Notes: generated by a model from the letters alone, not told the origin. A stretch of 64,000 nucleotides of DNA from Actinomycetales bacterium (GCA_016710645.1 JADJVI010000019.1:1-64000), one strand, 5' to 3'. Positions 9,113-18,989 are shown, numbered from the stretch's first letter. Program-made: numbers and translations.

Positions 9113-9808
9113 TCAGGGTCGCACCGCCACGACGAATCCGCTTCCTGCGCCGGCCGGTCCAAAGGCTGATGCCACCCGCGACGCGTCACTCTCGGGGACG
9201 GCGACGAAGAGGGCGGGATCCTGCTCAGCAGCCATCGACAGCGTGCCCAGCCCGGCCGATGACGCACCGCCCGACCCTGCTGAGGCCGCCGTCGGTGCCT
9301 GTAGGACGATCGCGTCGGTCACTCGTGTCCCGGTGCCTGCTTCGAGGACGAGAACTTCATCGCCTGCCGAAATCATCTGCAACACAGCCGGATTTGCCAA
9401 GGGCAGGGCGATCGCGACACGTCCGGCCAGCACACCTGCCGGCCCCTTGGCGGGTGCTATTCGACTGGATGTGACCACTTCTCCGGCCGTGATCGGCCCA
9501 GCCAACGACCTGCCGACGACCGCGTCCACAGCGGTCAACGCCCCGGGCGGTCGGGCACCGGACGGCACGTGGTGCAGTTGGAGGTCGTCGACCGTGAGCC
9601 GGTGGCCGGCCGGCAAGTCGGCGCTGACCACGACCACGGTGACTGGGCTGGCGTCCGCCGCTGCCGCTCGCAGCGTCGCAGCGGCGATGAGGACGGCCAG
9701 GGCAGCCAGGGCTGCCGCCGCGAGCCTGCGCCCTTGCCGGCGCCAATAGGCATGCCGTCGGGACCCGGGACGGCGCGAGGCCGCCCCGAGTCGGGGGATG
9801 GACCTCAT
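9113..9808 (-). CDS. SAF-domain exported protein (CpaB/FlgA-like)
   Basis: This 231-residue protein has a basic N-terminus (about 30 residues), one membrane segment (LAAAALAALAVLIAAATL), and a SAF domain beginning VTVVVVSADLPAGHRLTVDDL and continuing VVGRSLAGPITAGEVVTSSRI. SAF domains of this kind occur in pilus-assembly CpaB and flagellar FlgA proteins. In actinobacteria the single-gene version near mscL and fmdB has no assigned function that I know of. The ATG at 9808 overlaps the upstream phosphorylase stop (ATGA on the minus strand), so both are probably one operon. No pilus genes are nearby. Confidence 0.75.
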   Translation of the reverse strand: MRSIPRLGAASRRPGSRRHAYWRRQGRRLAAAALAALAVLIAAATLRAAAADASPVTVVVVSADLPAGHRLTVDDLQLHHVPSGARPPGALTAVDAVVGRSLAGPITAGEVVTSSRIAPAKGPAGVLAGRVAIALPLANPAVLQMISAGDEVLVLEAGTGTRVTDAIVLQAPTAASAGSGGASSAGLGTLSMAAEQDPALFVAVPESDASRVASAFGPAGAGSGFVVAVRP

Positions 9809-10683
9809 GGCAACGCGAACGGCAAGGCGAGCCCATCGACCGCACGTCGACAGGCGCAGGTGGCCTCGCTGTCCGGCTCGGCGGCCGGCAGCCGCTCGAT
9901 GGCGGCGCCGATCAACGCCTTGAACGGGGGCATGGTGCTGGCGAAGACCGCCACGACCTCGTCGTGGGTCACCCCCTCGCCATGCTCGACGCCCGCGTCG
10001 AGATCGGTGACCAGGGCCACCGTGGTGAAACACATGGCCAGCTCACGGGCGATGGCTGCCTCGGGCATCGCGGTCATCCCGACGAGCGTGCCCCCAGCGG
10101 TTTGGTGCCACTGGCTCTCGGCCCGAGTCGAGAACCGTGGGCCGTTGATGACGACCAAGGTGCCGCCGACGGCATACGGCAGGTCGCCCTCGGCCAGCGC
10201 GGCAGCCACGGCAGCCCGCCCTCGGACGCAGTAGGGGTCGGCGAAACCCACGTGGACGACCGCACCGACCTCGTCGTAGACGGTGTGCTCGCGCCCCCAG
10301 GTGCGGTCGATGATCTGATCGGGGACGACGACCGTGCCCGGACCGAACTCCGGGCGAAGCGACCCGACCGCGCACGGCGAGAGCACCTGCCGCACCCCGA
10401 GGGAGCGCAGCGCCCAGAGGTTGGCTCGGTAGTTGACCCGATGAGGTGGAAACCGGTGGTCGTGCCCGTGCCGGGCCAGGAAGGCCACCCGCCGGCCGTG
10501 CAGCTCGCCCAACACCACGTCGTCACTGGGCGCCCCGAAGGGGGTCGACACGGCCACCCGGCGTGCGTCCGTGAGGAAGCTGTAGAACCCCGACCCGCCG
10601 ATGACGCCGATCTCGGCGTGGTCTTGCCGGAACGGCTCGGGCAGCGGGGCGGCGGACTCGGACGGGCCGGGTTGGGCGGTCAT
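9805..10683 (-). CDS. mtnP: S-methyl-5'-thioadenosine phosphorylase / purine nucleoside phosphorylase family
   Basis: A 292-residue member of the PNP/MTAP family. It shows IGVIGGSGFYS at the phosphate-binding start, LARHGHDHRFPPHRVNYRANLWALR, then SPCAVGSL, the central INGPRFSTRAES and GMTAMPEA with VTDLDAG. These features fit the MTAP branch, which cleaves 5'-methylthioadenosine to adenine and 5-methylthioribose-1-phosphate in methionine salvage. Which purine it prefers cannot be read with certainty. ATG 10683 (MTAQPG) is preferred; a further in-frame start at 10752 would add 23 unconserved residues. It is translationally coupled to the SAF gene downstream. Confidence 0.85.
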   Translation of the reverse strand: MTAQPGPSESAAPLPEPFRQDHAEIGVIGGSGFYSFLTDARRVAVSTPFGAPSDDVVLGELHGRRVAFLARHGHDHRFPPHRVNYRANLWALRSLGVRQVLSPCAVGSLRPEFGPGTVVVPDQIIDRTWGREHTVYDEVGAVVHVGFADPYCVRGRAAVAAALAEGDLPYAVGGTLVVINGPRFSTRAESQWHQTAGGTLVGMTAMPEAAIARELAMCFTTVALVTDLDAGVEHGEGVTHDEVVAVFASTMPPFKALIGAAIERLPAAEPDSEATCACRRAVDGLALPFALP

Positions 10684-10794
10684 GACGGCAAGGGTAGGAC
10701 GCCGGTATGCCGTGTGGTCACCCATCCTCGAAGCCTGTGGATTCTGGGACAACCGGCGACAGGATGTGGACCGAGCCGCTGGGGAGTGTCCCGA

Positions 10795-11223
10795 TCAGCT
10801 GGCGGGCGTGCTGCCGGCGCCGGCCGAACTCGTCGCAGCCGAGCCAGTTGAGCCCGTGGTTGCCGACCCGTTCGACCCGGCATTCGACCCACCCGAGCTT
10901 GACGACCCAGCGGACGAACCGGAGTCAGATCCAGACGTCGATCCGGAGCCGCCCGCCGCCGAGGCTGCTGACGAGGACGACCCGGACGAAGACCCAGACG
11001 ACGACCCGGAGGCAGACCCAGACGACGAGCCCGTCTTGCCCGAGCTGGCCCGCGAGTCAGTCCGGTAGAAGCCCGACCCCTTGAAGGTGACGCCGATCGA
11101 GCCGTAGACCTTGCGCAGCCGACCAGAACACTCCGGGCACATGGTGAGCGGGTCGTCGCTGAAGGACTGCACAAAGTCGAATGCGTGGTCGCACTCGGTG
11201 CAGCGGTAGGCGTAGGTGGGCAC
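10795..11223 (-). CDS. FmdB-family zinc-ribbon protein with Ser-rich tail (Ruc-like)
   Basis: The first 60 residues form an FmdB zinc ribbon with four cysteines, C8-x2-C11 and C29-x2-C32 (MPTYAYRCTEC and CPEC), followed by FKGSGFYRTD. The remaining 80 residues are almost only Ser, Gly and Ala, hence disordered. M. tuberculosis Rv0991c, in the same neighbourhood, has this design and is reported as a redox-regulated chaperone (Ruc), with the four cysteines acting as a zinc redox switch. The same role is inferred here. It lies upstream of the phosphorylase on the same strand, 111 bases away. Confidence 0.8.
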   Translation of the reverse strand: MPTYAYRCTECDHAFDFVQSFSDDPLTMCPECSGRLRKVYGSIGVTFKGSGFYRTDSRASSGKTGSSSGSASGSSSGSSSGSSSSAASAAGGSGSTSGSDSGSSAGSSSSGGSNAGSNGSATTGSTGSAATSSAGAGSTPAS

Positions 11224-11317
11224 GGGTCCTCCTGATCGGCGAGCGTCCGGATTCTATGCGGCGGGCTGCCACCGCTCCCAATCCCTCGGGCCGTGCCTAT
11301 CCCGTCACGACTCCCGG

Positions 11318-12934
11318 TCAGGACGAGTGCGGCGGAAGCACCGACCCGGCCTTGTGCGCGATCCGACGAGCCTTAGCCTTGGCCCGATCGGCCCGGGACG
11401 GCGGCTCGGACGGATCGGGCACCCACCCGGCCAACCGCCCGGCCCGGCTTACGGCGACCAGGCGCTCGTGCACGGCCTCGACGGCATCGGACGGCGACAC
11501 GATGAGCAACTCGTCGCCGGTGCGCAGCCGGGTCTCCAGTTCCGGCACGAACGAGCCGCCCTCGCGCAGCACCAGGGTGACATTGGCTCCGGGGGGCAGC
11601 CGCAATTCGAAGACCTCGACCCCGGCCAGCTTGGAGTCCGGCCCGATGCTCACCATGACGACTTCTGCATTCATCCGGTCCAGCGCGGTGGTCTCGACCT
11701 CGAGGGGCACCTGAGTCACGGATTCGACGACGCCGAGCTTGCGGGCGACCCAGGGCAAGCTCGGCCCCTGCACAACGGTGTAGATGAGCACGAGGACGAA
11801 GACGAAGTCGAAGATCCACCGGGTGCCGGTCGCGCCCAGGGTCGCCGGCACCGTGGCCAGCACGACGGGCACCGCACCGCGCAACCCGGCCCAGGACACG
11901 AACAGTTGGTCGCGCCAGGGCACCCGGAACGGCGTGAGGCTCGCGGCCACCGACAGGGGCCGCGCGACCACGAGCAACACCAGACCGATGAGCAGCGCCG
12001 GCCACGCCTCGACGGGCAGCCGCGAGGGCGAGGCGAGCAGCCCGAGCAAGAAGAACAGACCCACTTGGGCGATCGTCCCGAGCGCTTGGACGAACCCGTT
12101 GACCGCGGCCCGGTGCGGCAGCCGCATGTTCCCGAGCACGAGAGCAGCGAGGTATGCCGCGATGAACCCCGACGCGTGAACTGTCGCGGCCACGGCATAC
12201 CCGAGCACCGGCACCGCGATGACGCCGATAGCGAAGATGCCCGAGGCTCCTCGCGCGAGCAGGCGCACGCCCTTGCCGCCGAGCCAGCCGATGGCGATCC
12301 CGACGACGGCTCCGACGCCGAGTTCGACCAGCGCCAGCAGGGCCAGTTGCCAGGCTGGGTCGGGCGCGTCGTTCTCGACCAGTTGCAGGGCGAAAGCGGT
12401 CGTGATGATGACGACGGGCGCGTCGTTGAAGCCCGACTCGGCCTCGAGGATGCCGCGCAGGCGAGTCGGGAGGGGCACGTCGCGCAGTACGGAGAAGACC
12501 GCTGCGGCGTCGGTCGAGGACAGGATCGCCCCCATGAGCAGCGCCATCGGCCAAGTCAGACCGAGCACCAGATGGCAGGCGACGGCGACGACGCCGATCG
12601 ACACGAACACCCCGACCGTCGACAGCACGATCGCGGGAAAGACCGCGCGGCGTATGCCGTTCCACGGGGTGGTGAGCCCACCCTCGGCGAGGATGAGGAT
12701 CAGCGCGGCATACCCCAACACCTGCGTGAGCGCGGCGTTGTCGAAGGCGATCCCGGCGCCCCCGTCACCGAAGGCGAGGCCGATGCCGAGGTAAAGGAGC
12801 ATGGTCGGCAGACCCGACCGGGCCGAGATCCGCACCGCGACCAGCGACAAGAGCACGACGAGAGCACCGAGCAGCAACCACCGGGTGAGGTCGGCCAGGG
12901 TGTAGCCATCGACCAGACCGGGCGGAAACGGCAT
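11318..12934 (-). CDS. K+/H+ antiporter, CPA1 family with TrkA-C domain
   Basis: A 538-residue protein with about 12 membrane helices and the CPA1 signature TDAAAVFSVLRD and ESGFNDAPVVI, whose acidic residues take part in ion exchange. A cytoplasmic TrkA-C-like domain follows from about residue 420 (IGPDSKLAGVEVFELRLPPG). It resembles CvrA/NhaP2-type potassium/proton antiporters, which protect against excess K+ or alkaline stress. The RBS AGGAGG stands 7 bases before the ATG. That start codon lies inside a copy of the iterated word (GGTATGCCGT on the minus strand, 12928-12937). It is divergent from the penicillin acylase. Confidence 0.88.
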   Translation of the reverse strand: MPFPPGLVDGYTLADLTRWLLLGALVVLLSLVAVRISARSGLPTMLLYLGIGLAFGDGGAGIAFDNAALTQVLGYAALILILAEGGLTTPWNGIRRAVFPAIVLSTVGVFVSIGVVAVACHLVLGLTWPMALLMGAILSSTDAAAVFSVLRDVPLPTRLRGILEAESGFNDAPVVIITTAFALQLVENDAPDPAWQLALLALVELGVGAVVGIAIGWLGGKGVRLLARGASGIFAIGVIAVPVLGYAVAATVHASGFIAAYLAALVLGNMRLPHRAAVNGFVQALGTIAQVGLFFLLGLLASPSRLPVEAWPALLIGLVLLVVARPLSVAASLTPFRVPWRDQLFVSWAGLRGAVPVVLATVPATLGATGTRWIFDFVFVLVLIYTVVQGPSLPWVARKLGVVESVTQVPLEVETTALDRMNAEVVMVSIGPDSKLAGVEVFELRLPPGANVTLVLREGGSFVPELETRLRTGDELLIVSPSDAVEAVHERLVAVSRAGRLAGWVPDPSEPPSRADRAKAKARRIAHKAGSVLPPHSS

Positions 12935-12990
12935 ACCTCATCCTCCTGTCGTTCCCACGGTGAGTCGCGGACGTGGCCTAGTCTCGCAGG

Positions 12991-15549
12991 GTGGCACGGT
13001 GGAAGGTCGGACGCAGAGTGGGGCTGGGAGTCCTTCTCGTCCTCGTGGTCTCGCTGGTCGGTGCAGTGGTGTTCGGGACCGGGGTGTTGCGGCGTTCTTG
13101 GCCGCAGACCTCCGGCGAGCTCACCCTCGACTCACTGACCGCGCGGGTGGACGTCACCCGAGACGCGCAGGGCGTGCCGACGATCTACGCCGACAATGTC
13201 GCCGACCTGTTCCGCGCGCAGGGTTTCGTCACGGCGCAGGACCGCTTCTTCCAGATGGACCTGCGCCGCAAGGTCGCCTCCGGGCGCTCGGCGGAACTCG
13301 TCGGTGGCGCGGGCGTCGCCTCTGATTCCGTCATGCGCACCCTCGGGTTGCGTCGGGTTGCCGAGGAGGAACTGCCCCTGCTGGCCCCCAGCACCCGCCT
13401 CTACCTCAATGCCTACGCCGACGGCGTCAACGACCTGCTCACCCGGGCCGGCGACCCGATGGCCCTGGGCCTGGAGTACGAGGTCCTCGGCGCACGCTTG
13501 GGTGACTACCGCCCGGAGAAGTGGACCGCCGTCGACTCGCTGGTCTGGCTCAAGGCCTATGCCTTCGACGTCGCCGGTCTGGATGCCGCTGAACTCGCCC
13601 GCGGCCGGCTGGCCGCGATGATGGATGCTGCGCAGCTTCGGGCCATCTACCCCGACTACCCGAGTCAGCACCCCACCGTGCTGCCGGCGACCGCGTGGGG
13701 ACACCAGCGCACCAGCGCGACGGGGGCCGACGGTGTCGACCCCGCCGATTCAGCCGTCGCCCTGGCCGCTGTGCAGGCCGCTTTGGCTGCCCGCTCCACG
13801 TCGGCGTTGGTCGGCGCGGGAGAGGGGCTCGGGTCCAATGCTTGGGTCATCGCCGGCTCTCGCACCGCCAGCGGCAAGCCGATCCTCGCGGCCGACCCAC
13901 ACCTGGCGCCATCGCAGCCAGGGGCCTACACCCAGGTCGGGCTGCGCTGCCGCACGGTGACGCCTGAGTGCCCCTTCGACGTCAGCGGCCTCACGCTGCC
14001 TGGCTTCCCGGGGGTGCTGGCTGGGCACAACGGCACGATCGCGTGGGCGACCGCGGCGCTCGGTGCCGATGTCAGCGACTTCTTCTACGAGCAAGTCACC
14101 GGCGATTCAGCAGTGCGTGACGGCGCGCTCGTGCCGTTGCAGCTCAGCGCAGAAACGATCAAGGTGCGCGGCGGCAGCGACATCCCGATGACGGTGCGCC
14201 GCACCACGCACGGCCCGATCCTCAGCGACGCGATGCCCGCGGTCGACGAGGCCGGTCGGCGCGCGGTGGTCAACGGCGTCGCGGAACGCCAGCGGTATGC
14301 CGTGTCGCTCGCCTGGACCGGGTTCACCCCCTCGCGCACGGCCGACGCGATTTTCGGGATCAGCACCGCGGGGAGCTTCGCCGAGTTCCGGGCGGCAGCG
14401 ACCGGGTATGCCGTGCCTGCCCTCAGCCTGGTCTACGCCGACGTGGACGGTCACATCGGCTACGTGGCACCCGGGATGATCCCGGTGCGCTCGGCCGCCT
14501 CGGCGGGATGGGCTCCCGGCTACCTCCCGGCGCCGGGCTGGCAGAGCACCTGGGACTGGCGCGATGTCGTGCCGACGGCCGACCTGCCGTGGGCCCTGGA
14601 CCCCCAGGAGGGGTTCATCGTCGCGGCCAACAACAAGGTCACTCCGGTTCCGGCGCCCTACCTGGGGTCGGATTGGGACAACGGTTGGCGAGCCGCCCGG
14701 ATCAGCCAGGTCATCGCCACCGGACCCAAGGTCACGCTCCCCGACACCGCGAAGCTGCAGCAGGACACCTTCGATGCTTTCGCCCGCACCGTGGTGCCGG
14801 TCCTGCTCGGGGTGGATCTGTCCTCCGACGGATTCACCGAGGAGGCTCAGCAGCTGTTGCGCGCCTGGGACCTCACGACCCCGGCGGATCGTTCGGACGC
14901 CTCGGCCGCGGCGGTCTACTTCTACGCGGTGTGGTCGCGGATCGTCCAGGGCACCTTCGATGACCAACTCCCGGCCGACCTGCGCTCCGACGGAGGCCCG
15001 CGGTGGCGGCAGGCGGTCATCAAGCTGCTCGACGATCCGGCCAACGTGTGGTGGGACGACAAGCGCACCCCGGGCGTCGTGGAGAACCGCGACGAGATCC
15101 TGCACCGCGCGCTGGTCCAGGCCCGCCTCGACCTGACTCGCTCGATGGGGTCCAACACGTCGGCCTGGTCCTGGGGGAAGGTCCACCTCCTGGACCTGGT
15201 TCACCCCGTGCTCGGAGCGCCAAGTGACTCCGGGTTGATCGCCCGACTCTTCGACCGTGGTTCGGTGCCCGTCGCCGGTGGGTCGGCGGTCGTGCTCGCC
15301 ACCGCTTTCGACGCGGCCAAGGGTTTCCGGGTGACCTCGGCGCCGGCAGCGCGACTCATCGTCGATCTCGGCGCCCTCGACTCCTCGACCTGGGTGTTGC
15401 AGACCGGTCAGAGCGGCCATGCCGGCCACTCCCATTACATCGACCAACTGGACACGTGGAACTCCGGCGGCAGCTTCGCCTGGCCGTTCTCCTCGGCTGC
15501 CGTCGAGGCCGCGACGACCGACCGCCTGACCCTGCTCCCCAAGCCCTGA
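12991..15549 (+). CDS. Penicillin acylase family N-terminal nucleophile hydrolase, membrane-anchored or exported
   Basis: An 852-residue protein with a basic N-terminus and one hydrophobic segment (GLGVLLVLVVSLVGAVVFGTG). The alpha-chain region has DVTRDAQGVPTIYADN. The beta chain starts at the GSNAW motif with S282 as the predicted nucleophile exposed by self-cleavage, followed by ILAADPHLAPSQPG and GHNGTIAWA. Family members cleave amides such as beta-lactam side chains or N-acyl-homoserine lactones. The substrate here is unknown. The protein is likely on the outer face of the membrane. The GTG start is at 12991; the gene is a single unit between divergent and convergent neighbours. Confidence 0.9.
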   Translation: MARWKVGRRVGLGVLLVLVVSLVGAVVFGTGVLRRSWPQTSGELTLDSLTARVDVTRDAQGVPTIYADNVADLFRAQGFVTAQDRFFQMDLRRKVASGRSAELVGGAGVASDSVMRTLGLRRVAEEELPLLAPSTRLYLNAYADGVNDLLTRAGDPMALGLEYEVLGARLGDYRPEKWTAVDSLVWLKAYAFDVAGLDAAELARGRLAAMMDAAQLRAIYPDYPSQHPTVLPATAWGHQRTSATGADGVDPADSAVALAAVQAALAARSTSALVGAGEGLGSNAWVIAGSRTASGKPILAADPHLAPSQPGAYTQVGLRCRTVTPECPFDVSGLTLPGFPGVLAGHNGTIAWATAALGADVSDFFYEQVTGDSAVRDGALVPLQLSAETIKVRGGSDIPMTVRRTTHGPILSDAMPAVDEAGRRAVVNGVAERQRYAVSLAWTGFTPSRTADAIFGISTAGSFAEFRAAATGYAVPALSLVYADVDGHIGYVAPGMIPVRSAASAGWAPGYLPAPGWQSTWDWRDVVPTADLPWALDPQEGFIVAANNKVTPVPAPYLGSDWDNGWRAARISQVIATGPKVTLPDTAKLQQDTFDAFARTVVPVLLGVDLSSDGFTEEAQQLLRAWDLTTPADRSDASAAAVYFYAVWSRIVQGTFDDQLPADLRSDGGPRWRQAVIKLLDDPANVWWDDKRTPGVVENRDEILHRALVQARLDLTRSMGSNTSAWSWGKVHLLDLVHPVLGAPSDSGLIARLFDRGSVPVAGGSAVVLATAFDAAKGFRVTSAPAARLIVDLGALDSSTWVLQTGQSGHAGHSHYIDQLDTWNSGGSFAWPFSSAAVEAATTDRLTLLPKP

Positions 15550-15577
15550 CCGCAGGCGTGCGCGACGGGTCAGGTTG

Positions 15578-16216
15578 TCAGTCGGGGGCTCCGGCGGGCA
15601 GCCACTGCACCCCGCAGCCTGGGGTCACCACGCCGTCGACGTGGCGGTCGTGCGGATGGGCCGGCAGGGGAGCGCCGGTCAGCTCGTCGTCCCAGAGCAG
15701 GGTGAGGACCGGTATGCCGTCCGCCACCAGTCCCAGCGCCGTGTCGTAGTAGCCGCCGCCCTGACCCAGTCGCAGCCCCGATCGATCGACGGCGAGCCCG
15801 GGGGTGAGGACGAGCTGCGCCGCGGCGATGGCGTCGACCCCGAGGTCGTTGCCCTCGGGCGTCCGCCAGGACAGGGTCCGTTCATCCAGTGGCCCGGTGA
15901 TCGGCACGATGACGTCGTGACCGGCCGCCTGCAGCCTCGCGATGAGCGCCTCGGTCGGCGGTTCGGTGGGCCGAGACTCGTAGGCGGCCACCCGACATAC
16001 CTCGCCCATGGCCGCGAGCGCGAGTCCGGCGACGAGCGTCTCGACGGCGTCAGCGAGCGCGGCACCCGCCGCAGCCCGCTGCGCGCTGGCGTCGACAACG
16101 GTCGCGCGGGCCCGGCGTCGAGCTCGCACCTGCGAGCGCAAGGCCGCCTTGGCCCGGCTGACCTGATTGAGCACGTTGCTCTGGTCCGCCGGCTCGGCCG
16201 CGTCGTCGTGGTGCAC
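15578..16216 (-). CDS. 5-formyltetrahydrofolate cyclo-ligase
   Basis: This 212-residue enzyme of one-carbon metabolism makes 5,10-methenyltetrahydrofolate from 5-formyl-THF with ATP. It has the family hallmark LRLGQGGGYYDTALG and an N-terminal RAKAALRSQVRARRRA helix. The GTG start is at 16216. It is divergent from the UDP-glucose pyrophosphorylase gene, the same arrangement as in M. tuberculosis (Rv0992c/Rv0993). It is convergent with the acylase gene, leaving only 28 bases between them and no clear terminator. Confidence 0.93.
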   Translation of the reverse strand: MHHDDAAEPADQSNVLNQVSRAKAALRSQVRARRRARATVVDASAQRAAAGAALADAVETLVAGLALAAMGEVCRVAAYESRPTEPPTEALIARLQAAGHDVIVPITGPLDERTLSWRTPEGNDLGVDAIAAAQLVLTPGLAVDRSGLRLGQGGGYYDTALGLVADGIPVLTLLWDDELTGAPLPAHPHDRHVDGVVTPGCGVQWLPAGAPD

Positions 16217-16314
16217 CCCTCCAGGCTAGGCGTCCGGCGACCGAGTGACGAGGGCGGGCTGTCAGGCAGGGCTACTAGGGTGGGCGCTGTGAACGCCGTT
16301 GCTGGGGCTCGCCC

Positions 16315-17721
16315 ATGAGCGCATCCGGACTCGCCGAAGCCCGTCGGCGGATGACCAACCGGGGCATCCACCCCGCTGCTATCGAGGTCTTCGCCCGTTA
16401 TTACCGCGATGTCGAGGCCGGCGCGCGCGGCACGATTCCCGAGGCGGGCATCACCCCCCTGGCCGACCTGCCGCAGCTGGAGGCGTTCTCGGCGACCGAG
16501 GCCGAGCGCGCCGAGGCGCTGCGCCGCACCGCCATGATCAAACTCAACGGCGGCTTGGGCACGAGCATGGGCCTGGATGGCCCCAAGAGCGCGCTCGTCG
16601 TGCGCGAGGGGCTCACCTTCCTGGACGTCATTGCCCGTCAGGTGCTGGCGTTGCGCGCCCGGTATGCCGTCGAGCTGCCGGTGCTGTTCATGGACAGCTT
16701 CCGCACCCAGGCCGACACGCTCGCGGTGTTGTCGGCGTATCCGGATCTGGCCGTCGACGGTCTGCCGCTGGATTTCCTGCAAGGGGCCGAGCCTAAGCTG
16801 TGCGCCGACGACCTCAGCCCGGTCGACTGGCCGCAGGACCCGGAGCTGGAGTGGTGCCCGCCCGGGCACGGTGATGTCTATCTCGCGTTGTCGACAACTG
16901 GGCTGCTGGATCGATTGCGGGAGAAGGGTATTCGCTACGCGTTCTTGTCCAATGCCGACAACCTCGGTGCGACCTGCGATCCCGATATCGCCGCCTGGCT
17001 GTTGCGTCATGACGTGCCCTATCTGGCTGAGGTCTGCGAGCGCACCGTCAACGACCGCAAGGGCGGCCACTTGGCGCGGCGGGTTTCCGACGGCCGGATC
17101 GTCTTGCGCGACAGCGCGATGGTTGTGCCCGGCGAGGAGGAGTTCTTCGGCGACATCGATCGCCACCGCACCTTCCACGCCAACAACCTCTGGGTCGACC
17201 TCGACGTGGTGGCGCGGCTGCTCACCGAGGGCGACGGCCATCTCGGCCTGCCGATCATCGTCAACCGCAAGACCGTCGACCCCACCCGTCCCGATTCCAC
17301 CCCGGTCATCCAGCTGGAGACGGCCATGGGGGCAGCTATCGAGGCCGTCGACGGCTCGCAGGCGTTGCTCGTGCCTCGCACCCGGTTCCGGCCGGTCAAG
17401 ACGACCAACGAGCTGGCCCTGCTGCGCTCGGATCGCTATCGCCTCGACGCCGACTCCCACGTCGTCACGACCACCGATGCCCCCGAGCCGTATGTCGACC
17501 TCGGGAAGGCCTTCGCGCTGGTGCCCGATTTCGAGCGCCGCTTTGCTCACGGGGTGCCGTCGCTGCGGGAGTGCACCTCACTACGAGTGATCGGGGACGT
17601 CGTCTTCGGCGCCGACGTGGTGTGTCGCGGAGACGTGACGGTCTCTGCCGACACGGACCCCGGTGGCGGGTCGACCGGCCCGCTGCAGATCCCCGACGGA
17701 GCGGTTCTCGGGGTCTCATGA
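16315..17721 (+). CDS. UTP-glucose-1-phosphate uridylyltransferase, eukaryote-like UDPGP family
   Basis: A 468-residue protein of the UDPGP (UGP/UAP) fold. The nucleotide-binding segment KLNGGLGTSMGLDGPKS is at about residues 76-92, followed by FMDSFRTQADTL, PPGHGDVYLALSTTGLLD, FLSNADNLGA and a FHANNLWVDL substrate loop. This is the eukaryote-like UGPase architecture rather than bacterial GalU. It supplies UDP-glucose for glycans. It starts the operon at ATG 16315 and is coupled by ATGA to the Glp/MoeA gene. In many relatives this slot holds GalU, so a non-orthologous replacement is likely. Confidence 0.9.
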   Translation: MSASGLAEARRRMTNRGIHPAAIEVFARYYRDVEAGARGTIPEAGITPLADLPQLEAFSATEAERAEALRRTAMIKLNGGLGTSMGLDGPKSALVVREGLTFLDVIARQVLALRARYAVELPVLFMDSFRTQADTLAVLSAYPDLAVDGLPLDFLQGAEPKLCADDLSPVDWPQDPELEWCPPGHGDVYLALSTTGLLDRLREKGIRYAFLSNADNLGATCDPDIAAWLLRHDVPYLAEVCERTVNDRKGGHLARRVSDGRIVLRDSAMVVPGEEEFFGDIDRHRTFHANNLWVDLDVVARLLTEGDGHLGLPIIVNRKTVDPTRPDSTPVIQLETAMGAAIEAVDGSQALLVPRTRFRPVKTTNELALLRSDRYRLDADSHVVTTTDAPEPYVDLGKAFALVPDFERRFAHGVPSLRECTSLRVIGDVVFGADVVCRGDVTVSADTDPGGGSTGPLQIPDGAVLGVS

Positions 17722-18989
17722 GCGGCGATGCGGAGATGCGCGAGGTGCACGAGCACATGGCAGCAGCCATGGAGGGGGTCGCGCCGCTGCCGGGCGAGCG
17801 CCTGCCGGTTGCCGAGTGCGTCGGCCTGGTTGCGGCCGAGAGATTGGTGTCGCGGGTCGACTTGCCCGGCTTCGACAACTCGGCGATGGACGGGTATGCC
17901 GTGCAGGCTGCGGATCTCGTCCGGGCCGGTGCAGGTCGGGGGCGCGGTGTGCGCCTGCAGGTGATCGGGCACCTGGCCGCGGGCGATGCCCCGACGGAAG
18001 CAGTGCGCCCGGGGACGGCGATCCAGATCATGACCGGAGCTCCGCTGCCACCCGGCGCCGATGCTGTGGTCCCGGTCGAAGACACCTACGGCGGGGCGAA
18101 GCTGGTGACGATCACGAAGACTGTCCCGGCTGGTCGACACATCCGCCGCCAGGGCGAAGACCTGGCCGCCGGGTCCGTCGTCGTGTCGCCGGGTGACCTG
18201 TTGACCGCCCGGCGGATCGGTCTGGTCGCGGCTGCGGGCCACGGCGAGGTCCTGGTTCACCCTCGGCCTCGGGTGGCCGTGGTGTCCACCGGCGCCGAGC
18301 TCGTCGCCCCGGGCGCAGACCTCGCCCCGGGCCAGATCTACGACTCCAACAGCCACCTGCTCGCCGCCGCTGTGACCGCGGTCGGTGGGCTCACGGCATA
18401 CCGGGGCAGTATCGGCGACGACCCTGAACTGGTGCGCGCCGAACTGGCCCGGCTGGTCACCCAGGTGGATGTCATCATCACCTCGGGCGGGGTGAGCATG
18501 GGGGTCCACGACGTGATCAAGGACGTCCTGCGCGACAGCGGCACGGTCGAGTTCGTCCAGGTGGCGATGCAACCGGGCAAGCCGCAGGGGCTGGGCGTGC
18601 TCCTGGATGGCGAGCGGAGGGTGCCGTTCTTCGGACTGCCGGGCAATCCGGTGTCAGCCGCGGTGAGTTTCACCATTTTCGTGCGCCCGGTGCTCAGACG
18701 CATGCTCGGACTGGAGCAGCCCGAGACGACGACGGTGAGCGCAGAACTCACGGCGGGGATGCGCTCGCCGGCGGGCAAGGTGCAGTTCGCCCGGGCCCGA
18801 GCCCGGATGTTGCCCAACGATCGCCTCGGTGCCGAACCGCTCGCAGGGCAGGGGTCGCACTTCGTCGCCGACCTGGCCGAGGCCAACCTGCTGCTGATCA
18901 TCCCGCCCGACACGACCGAGCTCAGCGCGGGGGACGTGGTCCATGCGATCCTGCTCGAGGACGACGACGGCGGTGTGACCGCTCGATGA
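17718..18989 (+). CDS. glp: MoeA-family molybdopterin molybdenumtransferase / gephyrin-like Glp
   Basis: A 423-residue MoeA/gephyrin protein with LPGFDNSAMDGYAVQ, the MPT-binding region ITSGGVSMGVHDV and GLPGNPVSAAVSF. MoeA inserts molybdate into adenylated molybdopterin. In Corynebacterium glutamicum the homologue in this position (Glp) binds FtsZ and the membrane protein GlpR and acts in cell division. Here the gene sits with both moaC/mog (molybdopterin) and glpR (division), so either or both roles are possible. Start ATG 17718 overlaps the UGPase stop; its own stop overlaps moaC (ATGA). Confidence 0.9.
   Translation: MSGDAEMREVHEHMAAAMEGVAPLPGERLPVAECVGLVAAERLVSRVDLPGFDNSAMDGYAVQAADLVRAGAGRGRGVRLQVIGHLAAGDAPTEAVRPGTAIQIMTGAPLPPGADAVVPVEDTYGGAKLVTITKTVPAGRHIRRQGEDLAAGSVVVSPGDLLTARRIGLVAAAGHGEVLVHPRPRVAVVSTGAELVAPGADLAPGQIYDSNSHLLAAAVTAVGGLTAYRGSIGDDPELVRAELARLVTQVDVIITSGGVSMGVHDVIKDVLRDSGTVEFVQVAMQPGKPQGLGVLLDGERRVPFFGLPGNPVSAAVSFTIFVRPVLRRMLGLEQPETTTVSAELTAGMRSPAGKVQFARARARMLPNDRLGAEPLAGQGSHFVADLAEANLLLIIPPDTTELSAGDVVHAILLEDDDGGVTAR

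Noticed and set aside
17718..18989. A fused gephyrin (MoaB-MoeA) gene
   Set aside because: MoeA-like and Mog proteins are separate frames with moaC between them.
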